DNA of 64,000 nt from Marinobacterium sediminicola (GTDB lineage Bacteria > Pseudomonadota > Gammaproteobacteria > Pseudomonadales > Balneatricaceae): the NCBI RefSeq assembly GCF_022343685.1, contig NZ_CP092123.1:2294001-2358000 (forward strand), read 5' to 3'. Under the pieces are notes generated by a model. It was not told the origin of the DNA. It did not search any database and saw only the letters and a program-made list of their open reading frames with translations. Positions 9,887-19,012 of the stretch are shown here, one piece after another (position 1 is the stretch's first letter; each line of letters begins with the position of its first letter). A program made the translations under genes and the position numbers.

Positions 9887-11410
9887 ATGAGCTGCATGAT
9901 AAATTCTTCTCAGCTGCAGCTTGTCTGGCTTAAACGAGACCTGCGCCTTGCCGACCATCCGGCCTTGCACGAAGCTGCAAATCAAGGACCTGTTCTCGTT
10001 CTGTTCGTGATCGAACCGGAGTATTGGCGCCTGCCCGATCACTCTGCACGCCATTGGCATTTTTGCCGTGACAGTCTTCTTGATCTGCAAAGCAGCCTGG
10101 CACAACAGCACCATTCCCTATTGATTCGCCAGGGCTCGGTGAACGATGTACTGACGGAGCTCTATCGTTTATATGGCCGCTTCACGCTCTGGTCATCTGA
10201 AGAAACCGGTAACGACTGGACCTACCGGCGAGACCTCAAGATTGATGCCTGGTGCCGCAGCCATCACATTGACTGGCAACAACGCCCACAGAATGGCGTG
10301 ATACGACGACTGCGAAACCGCGATCACTGGACTGACCACTGGCAACGACGCATGCAGGCCCAGCCGCTGCCCATCCCGCAGTTGCGCTCACCGTCCCGAC
10401 TGCCGCCCTTGATGAGCATTCCCGAGGTGCCTGACGGCTGTGATTTCCCCGCCTTTATGCCTCAGCAACCAGGCGGGCGCACCGCTGCCCTGCGCTGCCT
10501 GAACACGTTCCTGACCGAGCGAGGACGTGACTATCGTTTCGCCATGTCCAGTCCCAACACCGCTTATGCCGCCTGCTCACGACTATCCCCCCACCTTTGC
10601 TGGGGAACTCTGTCGGTACGCGAGGTTTACCAGGCCGCCAATAAGGCACTGGAAGATGCGGAGACAACCGGTTGGAAACGGTCATTGCGCAGTTTCATCA
10701 GCCGCCTGTACTGGCACTGTCACTTCATGCAAAAGCTGGAAGATCGCCCTTCGCTGGAGTGGGAGCCCATTCATCCGCTCTTTTCCGACCTGGACCGGCA
10801 CCTGGACAAGGAGCGACTGGAGCGCTGGAGCCATGGGCTGACGGGGTGGCCATTCGTGGACGCCTGCATGCGCGCACTTAATGCTCGCGGCTGGATCAAC
10901 TTTCGCATGCGCGCCATGCTGACTTCGGTGGCCAGTTATCATCTTTGGCTGCCCTGGCAAACGAGCGGACAGGTGCTGGCTCGAGCCTTCATCGACTACG
11001 AGCCCGGCATACACTGGCCGCAGATTCAGATGCAGTCCGGTACCACCGGCATTAATGCCATCCGCATCTACAACCCGCTCAAGCAGGGGCTGGACCTGGA
11101 TTCGGACGGTCACTTTATCCGTCGTTGGGTACCTGAACTGGCCAGCGCACCGCTGTCTGCGCTGCATGAGCCGCGCATGCTCAGACACCCGGACTACCCG
11201 CGGCCGATGGCAGACCTGACGATTGCCGCCCGCCTCGCCCGAGAAAAAATGGCCGCCATTCACCACCATCCCCGTTTTGACGAGCTGAGCCGGGCGGTAT
11301 ATCAGCAATTGGGGAGTCGGAAACGAAACGGTCGCGCAGGTCGTCGAAGTCGCCGTCATTCTGACTACGCAGCGACGACCTCCACCCCTCAGCTGAGTTT
11401 ATGGAATTGA
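9887..11410 (+). CDS. Cryptochrome/photolyase family FAD-binding protein
   Basis: A 507-residue protein with an N-terminal photolyase alpha/beta domain (LVWLKRDLRLADHPAL) and a C-terminal FAD-binding domain containing GWPFVDACMRALNARGW and IRIYNP. The FAD region departs from classical CPD photolyase (GIHWPQIQMQSGTTG where E. coli PhrB has the NNGGWQW-type motif). It may be a distinct cryptochrome-like branch instead of a standard repair enzyme. A nearby alternative start is ATG 9896; neither has a strong RBS. It is followed by DUF2256 and DUF3429 genes, recurrent neighbours of such proteins. Light-dependent DNA repair or photoreception is inferred from the family. Confidence 0.85.
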   Translation: MSCMINSSQLQLVWLKRDLRLADHPALHEAANQGPVLVLFVIEPEYWRLPDHSARHWHFCRDSLLDLQSSLAQQHHSLLIRQGSVNDVLTELYRLYGRFTLWSSEETGNDWTYRRDLKIDAWCRSHHIDWQQRPQNGVIRRLRNRDHWTDHWQRRMQAQPLPIPQLRSPSRLPPLMSIPEVPDGCDFPAFMPQQPGGRTAALRCLNTFLTERGRDYRFAMSSPNTAYAACSRLSPHLCWGTLSVREVYQAANKALEDAETTGWKRSLRSFISRLYWHCHFMQKLEDRPSLEWEPIHPLFSDLDRHLDKERLERWSHGLTGWPFVDACMRALNARGWINFRMRAMLTSVASYHLWLPWQTSGQVLARAFIDYEPGIHWPQIQMQSGTTGINAIRIYNPLKQGLDLDSDGHFIRRWVPELASAPLSALHEPRMLRHPDYPRPMADLTIAARLAREKMAAIHHHPRFDELSRAVYQQLGSRKRNGRAGRRSRRHSDYAATTSTPQLSLWN

Positions 11411-11429
11411 GCAGCATCCGGAAATCACC

Positions 11430-11594
11430 ATGCCACGTATGAGACGTAAAGCTGACCTGCCCGTAAAAACCTGCCCTGCCTGTCTGCGTCCATTCAGTTG
11501 GCGCCGCAAATGGGCCGACTGCTGGGATGAGGTTCGGTTTTGTTCCGAGCGTTGCCGTCGTCAGCGCCGTTCGCATGGAGAGACAACATTATGA
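11430..11594 (+). CDS. DUF2256 small zinc-ribbon protein
   Basis: A 54-residue basic protein. It contains two Cys pairs, KTCPACLRPFSWRRKW and VRFCSERCRR, the signature of DUF2256, probably a zinc ribbon. It begins 20 nt after the cryptochrome/photolyase gene, and its TGA overlaps the ATG of the next gene (ATGA), implying translational coupling. DUF2256 is often found beside or fused to photolyase/cryptochrome proteins, so a role with the flavoprotein or nucleic acid is plausible but unproven. This ORF is short and easily missed by gene callers. Confidence 0.85.
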   Translation: MPRMRRKADLPVKTCPACLRPFSWRRKWADCWDEVRFCSERCRRQRRSHGETTL

Positions 11595-11986
11595 CCCGTA
11601 CCGCACAGGGGCTGGGCTATGCTGGCCTGATCCCATTCGTTGCTCTGAGCCTGGGCATGAACCTGCACCCGCTCACCACTGTGGCCTTTACCACCTACAG
11701 TGCCGTGATTCTGTCATTTCTGGGCGGGATTCATTGGGGTGTCGCGTTAACCCGACCCGAGTGGAGTACCCCGACACGGATTGGCCTGTGCATGCTGCCC
11801 AGCCTGTTAGGCTGGCTGGCCCTGCTGCTGCCAACGCAAGGCGCATTGATTGTGCTGATGATCAGTTACCTGAGCTGGTGGTTGTGGGACCGAAGCCAGC
11901 TGGATCAACCTGACTACCGCCGTCTGCGCTTTCACTTGACGGCGGTTGTCGTACTCTGTCATCTGGTCTGGTTGGTTCAGACCTGA
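11591..11986 (+). CDS. DUF3429 membrane protein
   Basis: A 131-residue protein with about four or five hydrophobic helices, matching the DUF3429 pattern ([14 protein letters not shown] near the start, [11 protein letters not shown] in the middle). The start at 11591 overlaps the DUF2256 stop codon. A longer reading frame begins at 11540 but has no RBS and would run through the DUF2256 gene. The 3' end overlaps the convergent aminopeptidase gene by 10 nt. The function is unknown. In other proteobacteria this family also occurs near photolyase genes, so it may belong to the same light-related unit. Confidence 0.8.
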   Translation: MTRTAQGLGYAGLIPFVALSLGMNLHPLTTVAFTTYSAVILSFLGGIHWGVALTRPEWSTPTRIGLCMLPSLLGWLALLLPTQGALIVLMISYLSWWLWDRSQLDQPDYRRLRFHLTAVVVLCHLVWLVQT

Positions 11987-13284
11987 TCTGTCTGCAAGAA
12001 ACGCTGCAGCACCCTGTAGAGCCCATGGGCATCCTGGCTGCCTGCCAACTCACGGATGGAATGCATGGCGAACTGTGGCACACCAATATCCAGCGTTTTC
12101 ACCCCCAGTTCAGCCGCCGTAATCGGACCGATGGTGCTGCCGCAGGCCATATCGGTCCGCACGACAAAGCTTTGCACCGGCACGTCGGCCTGTTCAGCCA
12201 AATGACGGAAGAGCGCACTGGTTTCGCTGTTGCTGGCATAACGCTGGTTGGCGTTGATCTTGATCACCGGCCCACCATTGATCAGCGGGCCATGGTTGCC
12301 ATCGTGTTTGTCACTGAAATTGGGATGCACGCCGTGCGCATTGTCTGCCGAGATCAGCATGGAACGGGACAGGGACCGATTCCGCTGATCCACATCAGGC
12401 AATACACGCTCCAGCCACTGACTCAGCATCGGACCCTGAGCACCACAGGCACTCATGCTACCCACTTCCTCATGGTCGTTGCACACTAATACCTGCCCGG
12501 CAGCCGCTTCACCACCATCGATCAGTGCCTGCAGACCAATAAAGCAGCTCAGCAGGTTGTCCAGTCGTGCCGATGCAAGGAACTCCTGATTCAGGCCAAC
12601 CAACGCCGCCCCTTGGGTGTCGTAGAAACACAGCTCGTAATCGAGCACCTTGTCGATCTGCTCTGTGCCCTGAGCCTGAAGACGCTGCTTGAGCAGAGCC
12701 CGGAAATCCGGTTTTTCTTCCGTCTGTCCCATCACCACTGGCAGAAAGGTCTGAGCATTGATGCTACGGCTGGAGTTGGCCTCGCGATCCAGGTGAATGG
12801 CCAGACTGGGCAAGACAGCTACCGGCTGCTTGAAATCCACCAGCGCACTGACAATGCGCCCTTCTTCGTTACGGTAACTGACGCGCCCGGCCAGCGACAG
12901 GTCTCGGTCAAACCAGGGATTGAGCAAAACCCCGCCATACACCTCGACACCCAGCTGGAAATACCCCTGGCGGTGCAGCTCGGGATTGGGTTTGACCTTC
13001 AGACAGGGTGAATCGGTATGCGCACCGATAAGCCGCCAGCCCAGATTGACCGCCGCATCCAGTGCCGGTTGCCGCCAGGCGATGATGGAAGAGCCGTTAC
13101 GGGTGATGTAATACCCCTGTCCCGGTTCCAGCACCCAGTCTTCCGACTCATGCAACGCCCGGTAGCCCGCTGCATCCAGTCGCTGAGCCATGGACACTAC
13201 TGCATGAAACGGGGTTGGCGAGGCGTCAAGAAATGCCTTTAGCGATTCGTTGAAGTCAGGCTGTGCAAGACTAGTGTTCATCAT
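11977..13284 (-). CDS. apeB: M18 family aminopeptidase
   Basis: A 435-residue cytosolic metallopeptidase of the aspartyl-aminopeptidase family, normal in length. The dinuclear metal site motifs are visible: [18 protein letters not shown] with the catalytic Glu pair, SADNAHG, and the C-terminal HSIREL. It removes N-terminal, mostly acidic, residues from peptides. The start codons ATGATG overlap the stop of the upstream FKBP gene (TAATGATG), so the two genes are translationally coupled. Confidence 0.92.
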   Translation of the reverse strand: MMNTSLAQPDFNESLKAFLDASPTPFHAVVSMAQRLDAAGYRALHESEDWVLEPGQGYYITRNGSSIIAWRQPALDAAVNLGWRLIGAHTDSPCLKVKPNPELHRQGYFQLGVEVYGGVLLNPWFDRDLSLAGRVSYRNEEGRIVSALVDFKQPVAVLPSLAIHLDREANSSRSINAQTFLPVVMGQTEEKPDFRALLKQRLQAQGTEQIDKVLDYELCFYDTQGAALVGLNQEFLASARLDNLLSCFIGLQALIDGGEAAAGQVLVCNDHEEVGSMSACGAQGPMLSQWLERVLPDVDQRNRSLSRSMLISADNAHGVHPNFSDKHDGNHGPLINGGPVIKINANQRYASNSETSALFRHLAEQADVPVQSFVVRTDMACGSTIGPITAAELGVKTLDIGVPQFAMHSIRELAGSQDAHGLYRVLQRFLQTDQV

Positions 13285-13808
13285 TATCGAGCGTCCTCGT
13301 TCTTGATCACCTCAACCAGCTCCACCTTGAAGATCAGTGTGGAGTTGGCCGGAATTTCCGGGGATGGGCTGGTCGCGCCATACGCCTGCTCCGGGGGCAA
13401 ATACAGCATGGCGGTGCCACCTTCCTGCATGCGAATCAGGCCATTACGCCAGCCACGCACGACCTGCTTAAGGGGAAATTGTGTCGGCTCGCCACGTTCA
13501 TAGGAACTGTCAAACACATGACCATCAACACGCTTGCCCTCGTAGTGAACAACGACGGTATCGGCAGCTGTCGGGCTTGCACCTGCCCCCTTGACCAGAT
13601 GTTCGATCTGCAGACCATTATCCAGCACCTCAACCCCTTCCCTTTTTGCATTTTCTGCCAGAAAGGCATCCCCTGCCTTGCGGGTATCATCGTTGAGCGC
13701 ACGCTCCAGACGTTCAAGACGCAAGCGCTCCTGTTCCGGGTCTTCACCGCAGCCGCCCAGCAGCAGCGCAGCGACCAGTGCCAGAGCAGTTGTTTTCCAG
13801 ATCTGCAT
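13284..13808 (-). CDS. FKBP-type peptidyl-prolyl isomerase, lipoprotein
   Basis: A 174-residue protein with a signal peptide and lipobox LLGGC (Cys20). A charged helical linker follows, and then an FKBP domain ([32 protein letters not shown]-like [18 protein letters not shown]). It should act as a membrane-anchored proline isomerase or chaperone at the periplasmic face. A good RBS (GGAG) precedes the ATG. It is coupled to apeB by overlapping stop and start codons. Confidence 0.92.
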   Translation of the reverse strand: MQIWKTTALALVAALLLGGCGEDPEQERLRLERLERALNDDTRKAGDAFLAENAKREGVEVLDNGLQIEHLVKGAGASPTAADTVVVHYEGKRVDGHVFDSSYERGEPTQFPLKQVVRGWRNGLIRMQEGGTAMLYLPPEQAYGATSPSPEIPANSTLIFKVELVEVIKNEDAR

Positions 13809-13892
13809 CGTCGTTGACTCCGTAGATTACCGTGATAAGCCGATGATTTTACATTACAAGGCCCGATGACTACACTCACAAGGCTATAGCTG

Positions 13893-14006
13893 ATGGAACT
13901 GATGCCTTTTACCGCCGTCCTATTACAGGAACCGGGAGCAGGAATGGACCCTGACACCCACGGAAATCAGCTCCAGCCATTCGATCCGGAGATCCGCTGC
14001 TCATGA
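13893..14006 (+). CDS. Possible 37-residue ORF coupled to prc
   Basis: A short ORF starting MELMPFTAVLLQEPGAG ends in TGA that overlaps the prc start codon (ATGA). A weak AAGG lies 9 nt upstream. I recognise no family. It could be a coupled leader peptide, a small protein, or chance. The ATGA overlap is the only solid support. Confidence 0.3.
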   Translation: MELMPFTAVLLQEPGAGMDPDTHGNQLQPFDPEIRCS

Positions 14007-16099
14007 CCAAGCGATTCGCCCAGCCCTTCGTTGCTGCCATTACCCTGTCCCTGTCAATGGGCATCAGTGTAGCCAATGCCACTCTTGCCCCCAGCCCTGT
14101 ACATTCCCAGACATTGATGGATGTGGTTACAGCACTGCAGCAGGGGCATTACAACCAGGTCGAGATCAATGACAGCCTATCAAGCGCCGTGCTTGATCAG
14201 TATCTGGAGACACTGGACCCGGAGCGCAGCTATTTCTACGCCAGTGACATCGCCGAGTTCGAAGCGTTTCGCCACCAGCTGGACAATGACATTCTGGATG
14301 GAAAAACTGCGGCCGCTTTCACCATATTCAACCGCTACCATCAACGCTTGGGCGAGCGAATCGACTACATTCTGACACAGCTTGATCACGCGGAGTGGGA
14401 CTTTTCACGGGACGAAAGCCTGTCCCGGGATCGCAGTGAAGCCCCCTGGCCGGCCAATCAGGCAGAAATGAATGAACTCTGGCGCAAACGGCTGAAAAGC
14501 GCTGTGCTCAGTTTGAAGTTGGCTGACAAATCCATTGACGAAGCTCGCGACATCCTGCGCAAGCGTTATCAGAACCAGAAACAACGCATGGAACAGGCCA
14601 AAGGCGATGACGTCTTTGAAAGCTTCGTCAACGCACTGACCCATGAGTTTGACCCGCACACCCAATACTTTTCCCCCCAGGGTTCAGAGAACTTCGAAAT
14701 CAACATGAGCCTGTCCCTTGAGGGCATCGGCGCGGTACTGCAAGCGGAAAACGACCAGACCAAGGTGGTTCGCCTTGTGCCGGCAGGACCTGCCGACAAG
14801 GGTGGACAACTGCAGCCAGCCGATATCATCGTAGGCGTTGGCCAGGGAGCCGAAGGTGCGATTGAAGACGTGGTCGGCATGCGTCTGGATGACGTCGTCA
14901 GCAAGATTCGCGGCCCCAAGGGCACCATTGTTCGACTGGAAATCATCCCTGCGGATGCCGCAGACCGGCAGAAGCGCAAGGTGATCAGCATCGAGCGCAA
15001 CAAGGTGAAACTTGAGGAGCAGGCAGCCCGCAAGCGTGTGCTGGAGCTCACCCGTGACGGCAAGCCCTACCGCTTGGGTGTCATCGAAGTACCTACTTTT
15101 TACATCGACTTTACCGCGCTGCAAAGTGGTGACCCCAACTACAAAAGCACAACGCGCGATGTTGAGCGCCTGATCAATGAGCTGCGCAGCGAAAACATCG
15201 ATGGCCTGGTGATGGACTTGCGCAACAATGGCGGCGGCTCACTGCGCGAGGCCAACGAACTGATCGGCCTGTTTATTCAGCGCGGTCCTACCGTACAGAT
15301 TCGCGATGCCTCAGGCCGCGTGGATATCCTTGGCGACTTCGATCCCAAGGTTATCTGGGATGGACCTCTGGCGGTGATTGTGAATCGCCTGAGTGCTTCT
15401 GCATCCGAAATTTTTGCGGGTGCGATTCAGGACTACAACCGTGGCATCATTGTCGGCAATCGCACCTTCGGCAAAGGAACCGTACAGACACTGCAGCCGA
15501 TTGATCATGGCCAGGTAAAGCTGACTCATGCCAAGTTCTATCGCATTTCCGGTGACAGCACCCAGCATCGCGGGGTCGAGCCCGACATCCACTTCCCGTC
15601 GCTCTACACCATTGAAGAGATTGGCGAGAGCGCTCTCGACAAGGCACTGCCCTGGGATCAGGTCAGACCGGTTCGACACGGCCGCTTCCCCAGCCTCAGC
15701 CCATTCATGCAACAGCTGATCGAACGTCACCAGCAGCGTACAGAGGCAGACCCGGATTTCGTGTTCATGCGCAAGCAGGTCGCTCACCTTGCCGAGCAGA
15801 AAGACTCTTCCGTGCTCACGCTCAATGAAGCCAAATTGCGAGCAGAACAGGAGCGGAATGAAGCCTGGATGCTGCAGGCTGAGAATGAGCGTCGTATCGG
15901 TCTGGGCCTGCCACCTGTCAGCCAGCTCAGCGAGGCCGATGACGACTTGCCCAAGGACGAACAGGGGCGCCCGATCAACCCTGAGGCTGAAGCGATTCTG
16001 GCCGAGAGCGGCCAGATCCTTATCGACCTGATTGACCTGTCCATCAGTCACACAGCCGCGGCTCAGCCTATTGGCCGCTCCCCTCTACCAGTGGAGTAA
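14003..16099 (+). CDS. prc: Carboxy-terminal processing protease (tail-specific protease)
   Basis: A 698-residue periplasmic serine protease of family S41, the long Prc/Tsp type. It has a signal peptide of about 26 residues, an N-terminal helical domain, a PDZ domain around residues 245-330, and a protease core with SASASEIF and FGKGTVQ. By alignment with the E. coli enzyme the catalytic pair is Ser466 and Lys491. A C-terminal DUF3340-like helical region follows. It degrades periplasmic proteins with non-polar C-termini and trims peptidoglycan hydrolases. The next gene starts 3 nt downstream. Confidence 0.95.
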   Translation: MTKRFAQPFVAAITLSLSMGISVANATLAPSPVHSQTLMDVVTALQQGHYNQVEINDSLSSAVLDQYLETLDPERSYFYASDIAEFEAFRHQLDNDILDGKTAAAFTIFNRYHQRLGERIDYILTQLDHAEWDFSRDESLSRDRSEAPWPANQAEMNELWRKRLKSAVLSLKLADKSIDEARDILRKRYQNQKQRMEQAKGDDVFESFVNALTHEFDPHTQYFSPQGSENFEINMSLSLEGIGAVLQAENDQTKVVRLVPAGPADKGGQLQPADIIVGVGQGAEGAIEDVVGMRLDDVVSKIRGPKGTIVRLEIIPADAADRQKRKVISIERNKVKLEEQAARKRVLELTRDGKPYRLGVIEVPTFYIDFTALQSGDPNYKSTTRDVERLINELRSENIDGLVMDLRNNGGGSLREANELIGLFIQRGPTVQIRDASGRVDILGDFDPKVIWDGPLAVIVNRLSASASEIFAGAIQDYNRGIIVGNRTFGKGTVQTLQPIDHGQVKLTHAKFYRISGDSTQHRGVEPDIHFPSLYTIEEIGESALDKALPWDQVRPVRHGRFPSLSPFMQQLIERHQQRTEADPDFVFMRKQVAHLAEQKDSSVLTLNEAKLRAEQERNEAWMLQAENERRIGLGLPPVSQLSEADDDLPKDEQGRPINPEAEAILAESGQILIDLIDLSISHTAAAQPIGRSPLPVE

Positions 16100-16102
16100 C
16101 AT

Positions 16103-16894
16103 GTGAAGCTGAAAAAAGTCGCGATTCTGCTCCTGGTCCTTGTCCCGCTACTGCTGATCATCGGTGGAACTGTCAGCTTTTTCGCCTACAAGGAAATGCA
16201 ATCGCAGCACGAACTGAACCTGGCCGAGCTTGAAAAGTTCGGCTACCAAATGGTGCCAACCGATGTGTATACCGAGTCCGTTGGAGAGCTGGGTGCTGAG
16301 CAATTACCCGCCACGTTCAGTGAGAAAAAGCTGACCCCCACCGAACGAGTGATCCGGGGCCTGATGCAGGACAAGGAAAATCTGCTGGCTGAGCAACAAG
16401 CCCTCAAGGATCAGATTACTGCGCTGGAGCAGCAGATTGCCGAACTGGAAGACTACAAGCGACTTAATCAGCATTTTGCACCCGCCTCCTTTGAAGAGGA
16501 GTTGGCCGAAACCAAGTCAGTCCTCAAAAGCACCCTGGCACGCATGCCCGAATCAGAGCCTTTCGATAATACGCGCCTTGAGGTGATGGCTGCTGCCGGC
16601 ACACATGAATATCGCCGATTTGTCAGTGCCAATCGATTGATGCTTGACCGCCCTCATCGTGCCCAAATCATCGAAGAACTGCTCCCGGTCTATGCGTTTT
16701 GCGTAGGCAATGCGGTCGATCTGGCCGCCAATTCCCGGTCTGAGGAACAATTATTGACCCAGTGGTTTACAGACCCGGAAAAAACCCGTCTGCCTGCGGC
16801 TCTGGCTACGGACTTGAACAAGCTGCTCCCAGCCTGCCAGCTTCCCCTCAGAGAACAGTTGCAGAAAATCCTTCCTACAATGGCTGCTGGTTAA
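16103..16894 (+). CDS. Membrane-anchored coiled-coil protein, unknown function
   Basis: A 263-residue protein starting at GTG, with ggag 7 nt upstream. One transmembrane helix (residues 6-28) is followed by a periplasm-facing region with a coiled coil around residues 85-125, rich in Leu, Gln and Glu. A helical C-terminus contains two Cys residues that could form a disulfide. I do not recognise a named family. It starts 3 nt after prc, so it is co-transcribed and could be an adaptor or substrate of Prc; that is inference from position alone. Confidence 0.75.
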   Translation: MKLKKVAILLLVLVPLLLIIGGTVSFFAYKEMQSQHELNLAELEKFGYQMVPTDVYTESVGELGAEQLPATFSEKKLTPTERVIRGLMQDKENLLAEQQALKDQITALEQQIAELEDYKRLNQHFAPASFEEELAETKSVLKSTLARMPESEPFDNTRLEVMAAAGTHEYRRFVSANRLMLDRPHRAQIIEELLPVYAFCVGNAVDLAANSRSEEQLLTQWFTDPEKTRLPAALATDLNKLLPACQLPLREQLQKILPTMAAG

Positions 16895-16935
16895 ATTTCA
16901 ACCCTGCGCACTGGCGCAGTTCGGCATACGCCTGT

Positions 16936-17088
16936 ATAATTTTGCAACTTTATATTTCCCACGCAGCCTGCACATCGCCAGCCCAGTGCAGGCAGCCGTG
17001 GTTATCGACAACCGACCCTGTATAGCTGGCATACAGGCTGGAAGCCGCTCTTTCCACTCGGAAATCGGCGAAAATATAGGATACTTTC
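16936..17088 (+). promoter_or_regulatory. rpsA promoter and structured leader
   Basis: A perfect -10 hexamer TATAAT (16936-16941, preceded by TG) opens a leader of about 145 nt without a convincing -35 box. The leader holds two hairpins: CCTGCAC/GTGCAGG at 16968-16992 and CCTGTAT/ATACAGG at 17017-17037. S1 represses its own translation through a folded leader in E. coli, so these hairpins are candidates for the same autoregulation. Confidence 0.5.
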
Positions 17089-18771
17089 ATGAGCGAAAGC
17101 TTTGCTGATCTGTTTGAAGAATCCCTCCAAGACATTGCCATGACTCCGGGCACCCTGGTAATGGGTGAAGTTGTCGACATCGACAGCGACTGGGTTACCG
17201 TCAATGCTGGCCTGAAATCTGAAGCGGTTATCCCGCGTTCTCAGTTCCTGAACGACAACAACGAACTGGAAATCCAGATTGGTGATTCTGTCAAGGTCGC
17301 ACTGGAAGCGGTAGAAGACGGTTTCGGTGAAACCCGTCTGTCCCGTGAAAAAGCCAAGCGCGCTGAAGCCTGGGAAGTTCTGCAGGCGAAATTCGACGCT
17401 GAAGAAGTTGTCAAGGGCTACATCTCTGGCAAGGTCAAGGGCGGTTTCACCGTCAGCATCAACAACATTCAGGGCTTCCTGCCGGGTTCCCTGGTTGATG
17501 TACGTCCGGTACGTGACGTTGACCACCTGGAAGGCAAAGAGCTTGACTTCAAACTGATCAAGCTGGATCCGAAGCGCAACAACATCGTTGTGTCTCGTCG
17601 TGCCGTCCTGCAGGAAGCTAACAGCGCTCAGCGTGAAGAGCTGCTGGCTACTCTGGAAGAAGGTCAGGTTGTTAAAGGCTACGTCAAGAACCTCACCAAC
17701 TACGGTGCGTTCATCGATCTGGGTGGCGTTGACGGCCTGCTGCACATCACTGACATGGCGTGGAAGCGCATCTCTCACCCGAGCGAAATGCTGAACCCGG
17801 GCGACGAGATCTCCGTCAAGATCATCAAGTTCGACAAAGAAACCAACCGCATCTCCCTCGGCCTGAAACAGCTGAGCGAAGATCCGTGGGATGACATCAA
17901 AGATCGTTACCCGGCCGGCTCCAAGTGCGCTGCTCGCGTCACTAACCTGACCGACTACGGCTGCTTCGCGTCCATCGAAGATGGCGTTGAAGGTCTGGTA
18001 CACGTTTCTGAAATGTCCTGGACCAACAAGAACATCCACCCGTCCAAGATTGTAAACATCGGCGACGAAGTGGAAGTGATGATCCTGGACGTCGACGAAG
18101 AGCGTCGTCGTATCTCCCTGGGTATCAAGCAGTGCACTGCCAACCCGTGGGTATCCTTCTCCGAGCAGAACGCTGCCGGCGACAAAGTCAGCGGTACTAT
18201 CAAGACCATCACTGACTTCGGTATCTTCGTAGGTCTGGACAACGATCTGGACGGCCTGGTTCACATGTCCGACATCTCTTGGGACGCTGATCCGGAAACC
18301 GCTCTGCGTCAGTTCAAGAAAGGCGACGAAGTTGAAGCCGTTATCCTGTCTATCGACGCCGAGAAAGAGCGCATCTCTCTGGGCATCAAGCAGCTGGAAA
18401 GCGATCCGTTCGCTGAATACCTGGCCGCTAACGACAAGGGCAGCATCGTAACCGGTACCGTTAAGAGCGTTGAGCCGAAAGCCGCCATCATTGAGCTGGC
18501 TGAAGGTATCGAAGCGACTCTGAAGGTTTCCGAGATCGCTGCTGAGCGCATCGAAGACGCTACCACCGCTCTGAAAGTGGGCGAGTCCGTTGAAGCCAAG
18601 ATCACTGGTGTTGACCGTCGCAACCGCGTCATCAACCTGTCTATCCGCGCGAAAGACCAGGCTGACGAAAAAGCGGCTCTGAACGCGGTTCGCAACCAGG
18701 AAGTCGAAGTTCCGGGTCCGACCACTATCGGCGATCTGATCAAGCAGCAGATGGCCAACCAGAACAACTGA
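17089..18771 (+). CDS. rpsA: 30S ribosomal protein S1
   Basis: A 560-residue protein with six S1/OB-fold repeats (E. coli S1 has 557 residues). The first two are divergent ribosome-binding repeats; the later repeats carry the motif pattern GxVKxxxxxGxFVxL...GLVHxSE. It unfolds and recruits mRNA to the 30S subunit. Codon use is strongly biased (CTG, GAA, CGT, AAC), as expected for a highly expressed gene. It has its own leader and terminator. Neither cmk nor ihfB, the usual neighbours in gammaproteobacteria, is adjacent. Confidence 0.97.
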   Translation: MSESFADLFEESLQDIAMTPGTLVMGEVVDIDSDWVTVNAGLKSEAVIPRSQFLNDNNELEIQIGDSVKVALEAVEDGFGETRLSREKAKRAEAWEVLQAKFDAEEVVKGYISGKVKGGFTVSINNIQGFLPGSLVDVRPVRDVDHLEGKELDFKLIKLDPKRNNIVVSRRAVLQEANSAQREELLATLEEGQVVKGYVKNLTNYGAFIDLGGVDGLLHITDMAWKRISHPSEMLNPGDEISVKIIKFDKETNRISLGLKQLSEDPWDDIKDRYPAGSKCAARVTNLTDYGCFASIEDGVEGLVHVSEMSWTNKNIHPSKIVNIGDEVEVMILDVDEERRRISLGIKQCTANPWVSFSEQNAAGDKVSGTIKTITDFGIFVGLDNDLDGLVHMSDISWDADPETALRQFKKGDEVEAVILSIDAEKERISLGIKQLESDPFAEYLAANDKGSIVTGTVKSVEPKAAIIELAEGIEATLKVSEIAAERIEDATTALKVGESVEAKITGVDRRNRVINLSIRAKDQADEKAALNAVRNQEVEVPGPTTIGDLIKQQMANQNN

Positions 18772-18794
18772 TTTTCCTCTTCAGTTGCTTTACC

Positions 18795-18822
18795 AAGGGG
18801 TGCCTGATGGCACCCCTTTTTT
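18795..18822 (+). terminator. Rho-independent terminator of rpsA
   Basis: A ten-base stem aaggggtgcc/ggcacccctt with a four-base loop runs into six T residues, 24 nt after the rpsA stop. Confidence 0.92.
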
Positions 18823-18950
18823 ATGCGCCTGCACCTTAACTCCTTCCCAGCCCGACATCCTGAATAGCCAATGACACACCGGCTTCCCCCTGGGCCTCGT
18901 TGCTTGCGCCGACCTCTCGAACAATTTCCCAGCATCCCCAGAAAGGGCAC

Positions 18951-18980
18951 AAAAAAAAGCCGCCCACTTACATGGACGGC
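18951..18980 (-). terminator. Rho-independent terminator of the pyruvate carboxylase operon
   Basis: Read on the minus strand, gccgtcca/tgggcggc (one mismatch) with a six-base loop is followed by eight T residues. It lies 33 nt beyond the oadA/pycB stop codon. The rest of 18823-19012 shows no gene. Confidence 0.85.
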
Positions 18981-19012
18981 CAATCCGTCATATTAAACAC
19001 TGTGCAACCTTG

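Noticed and set aside
17002-18264. 420-codon open frame antisense to rpsA
   Set aside because: It is a by-product of the biased codon use of S1; no RBS, no recognisable domain, and it covers a certain gene.
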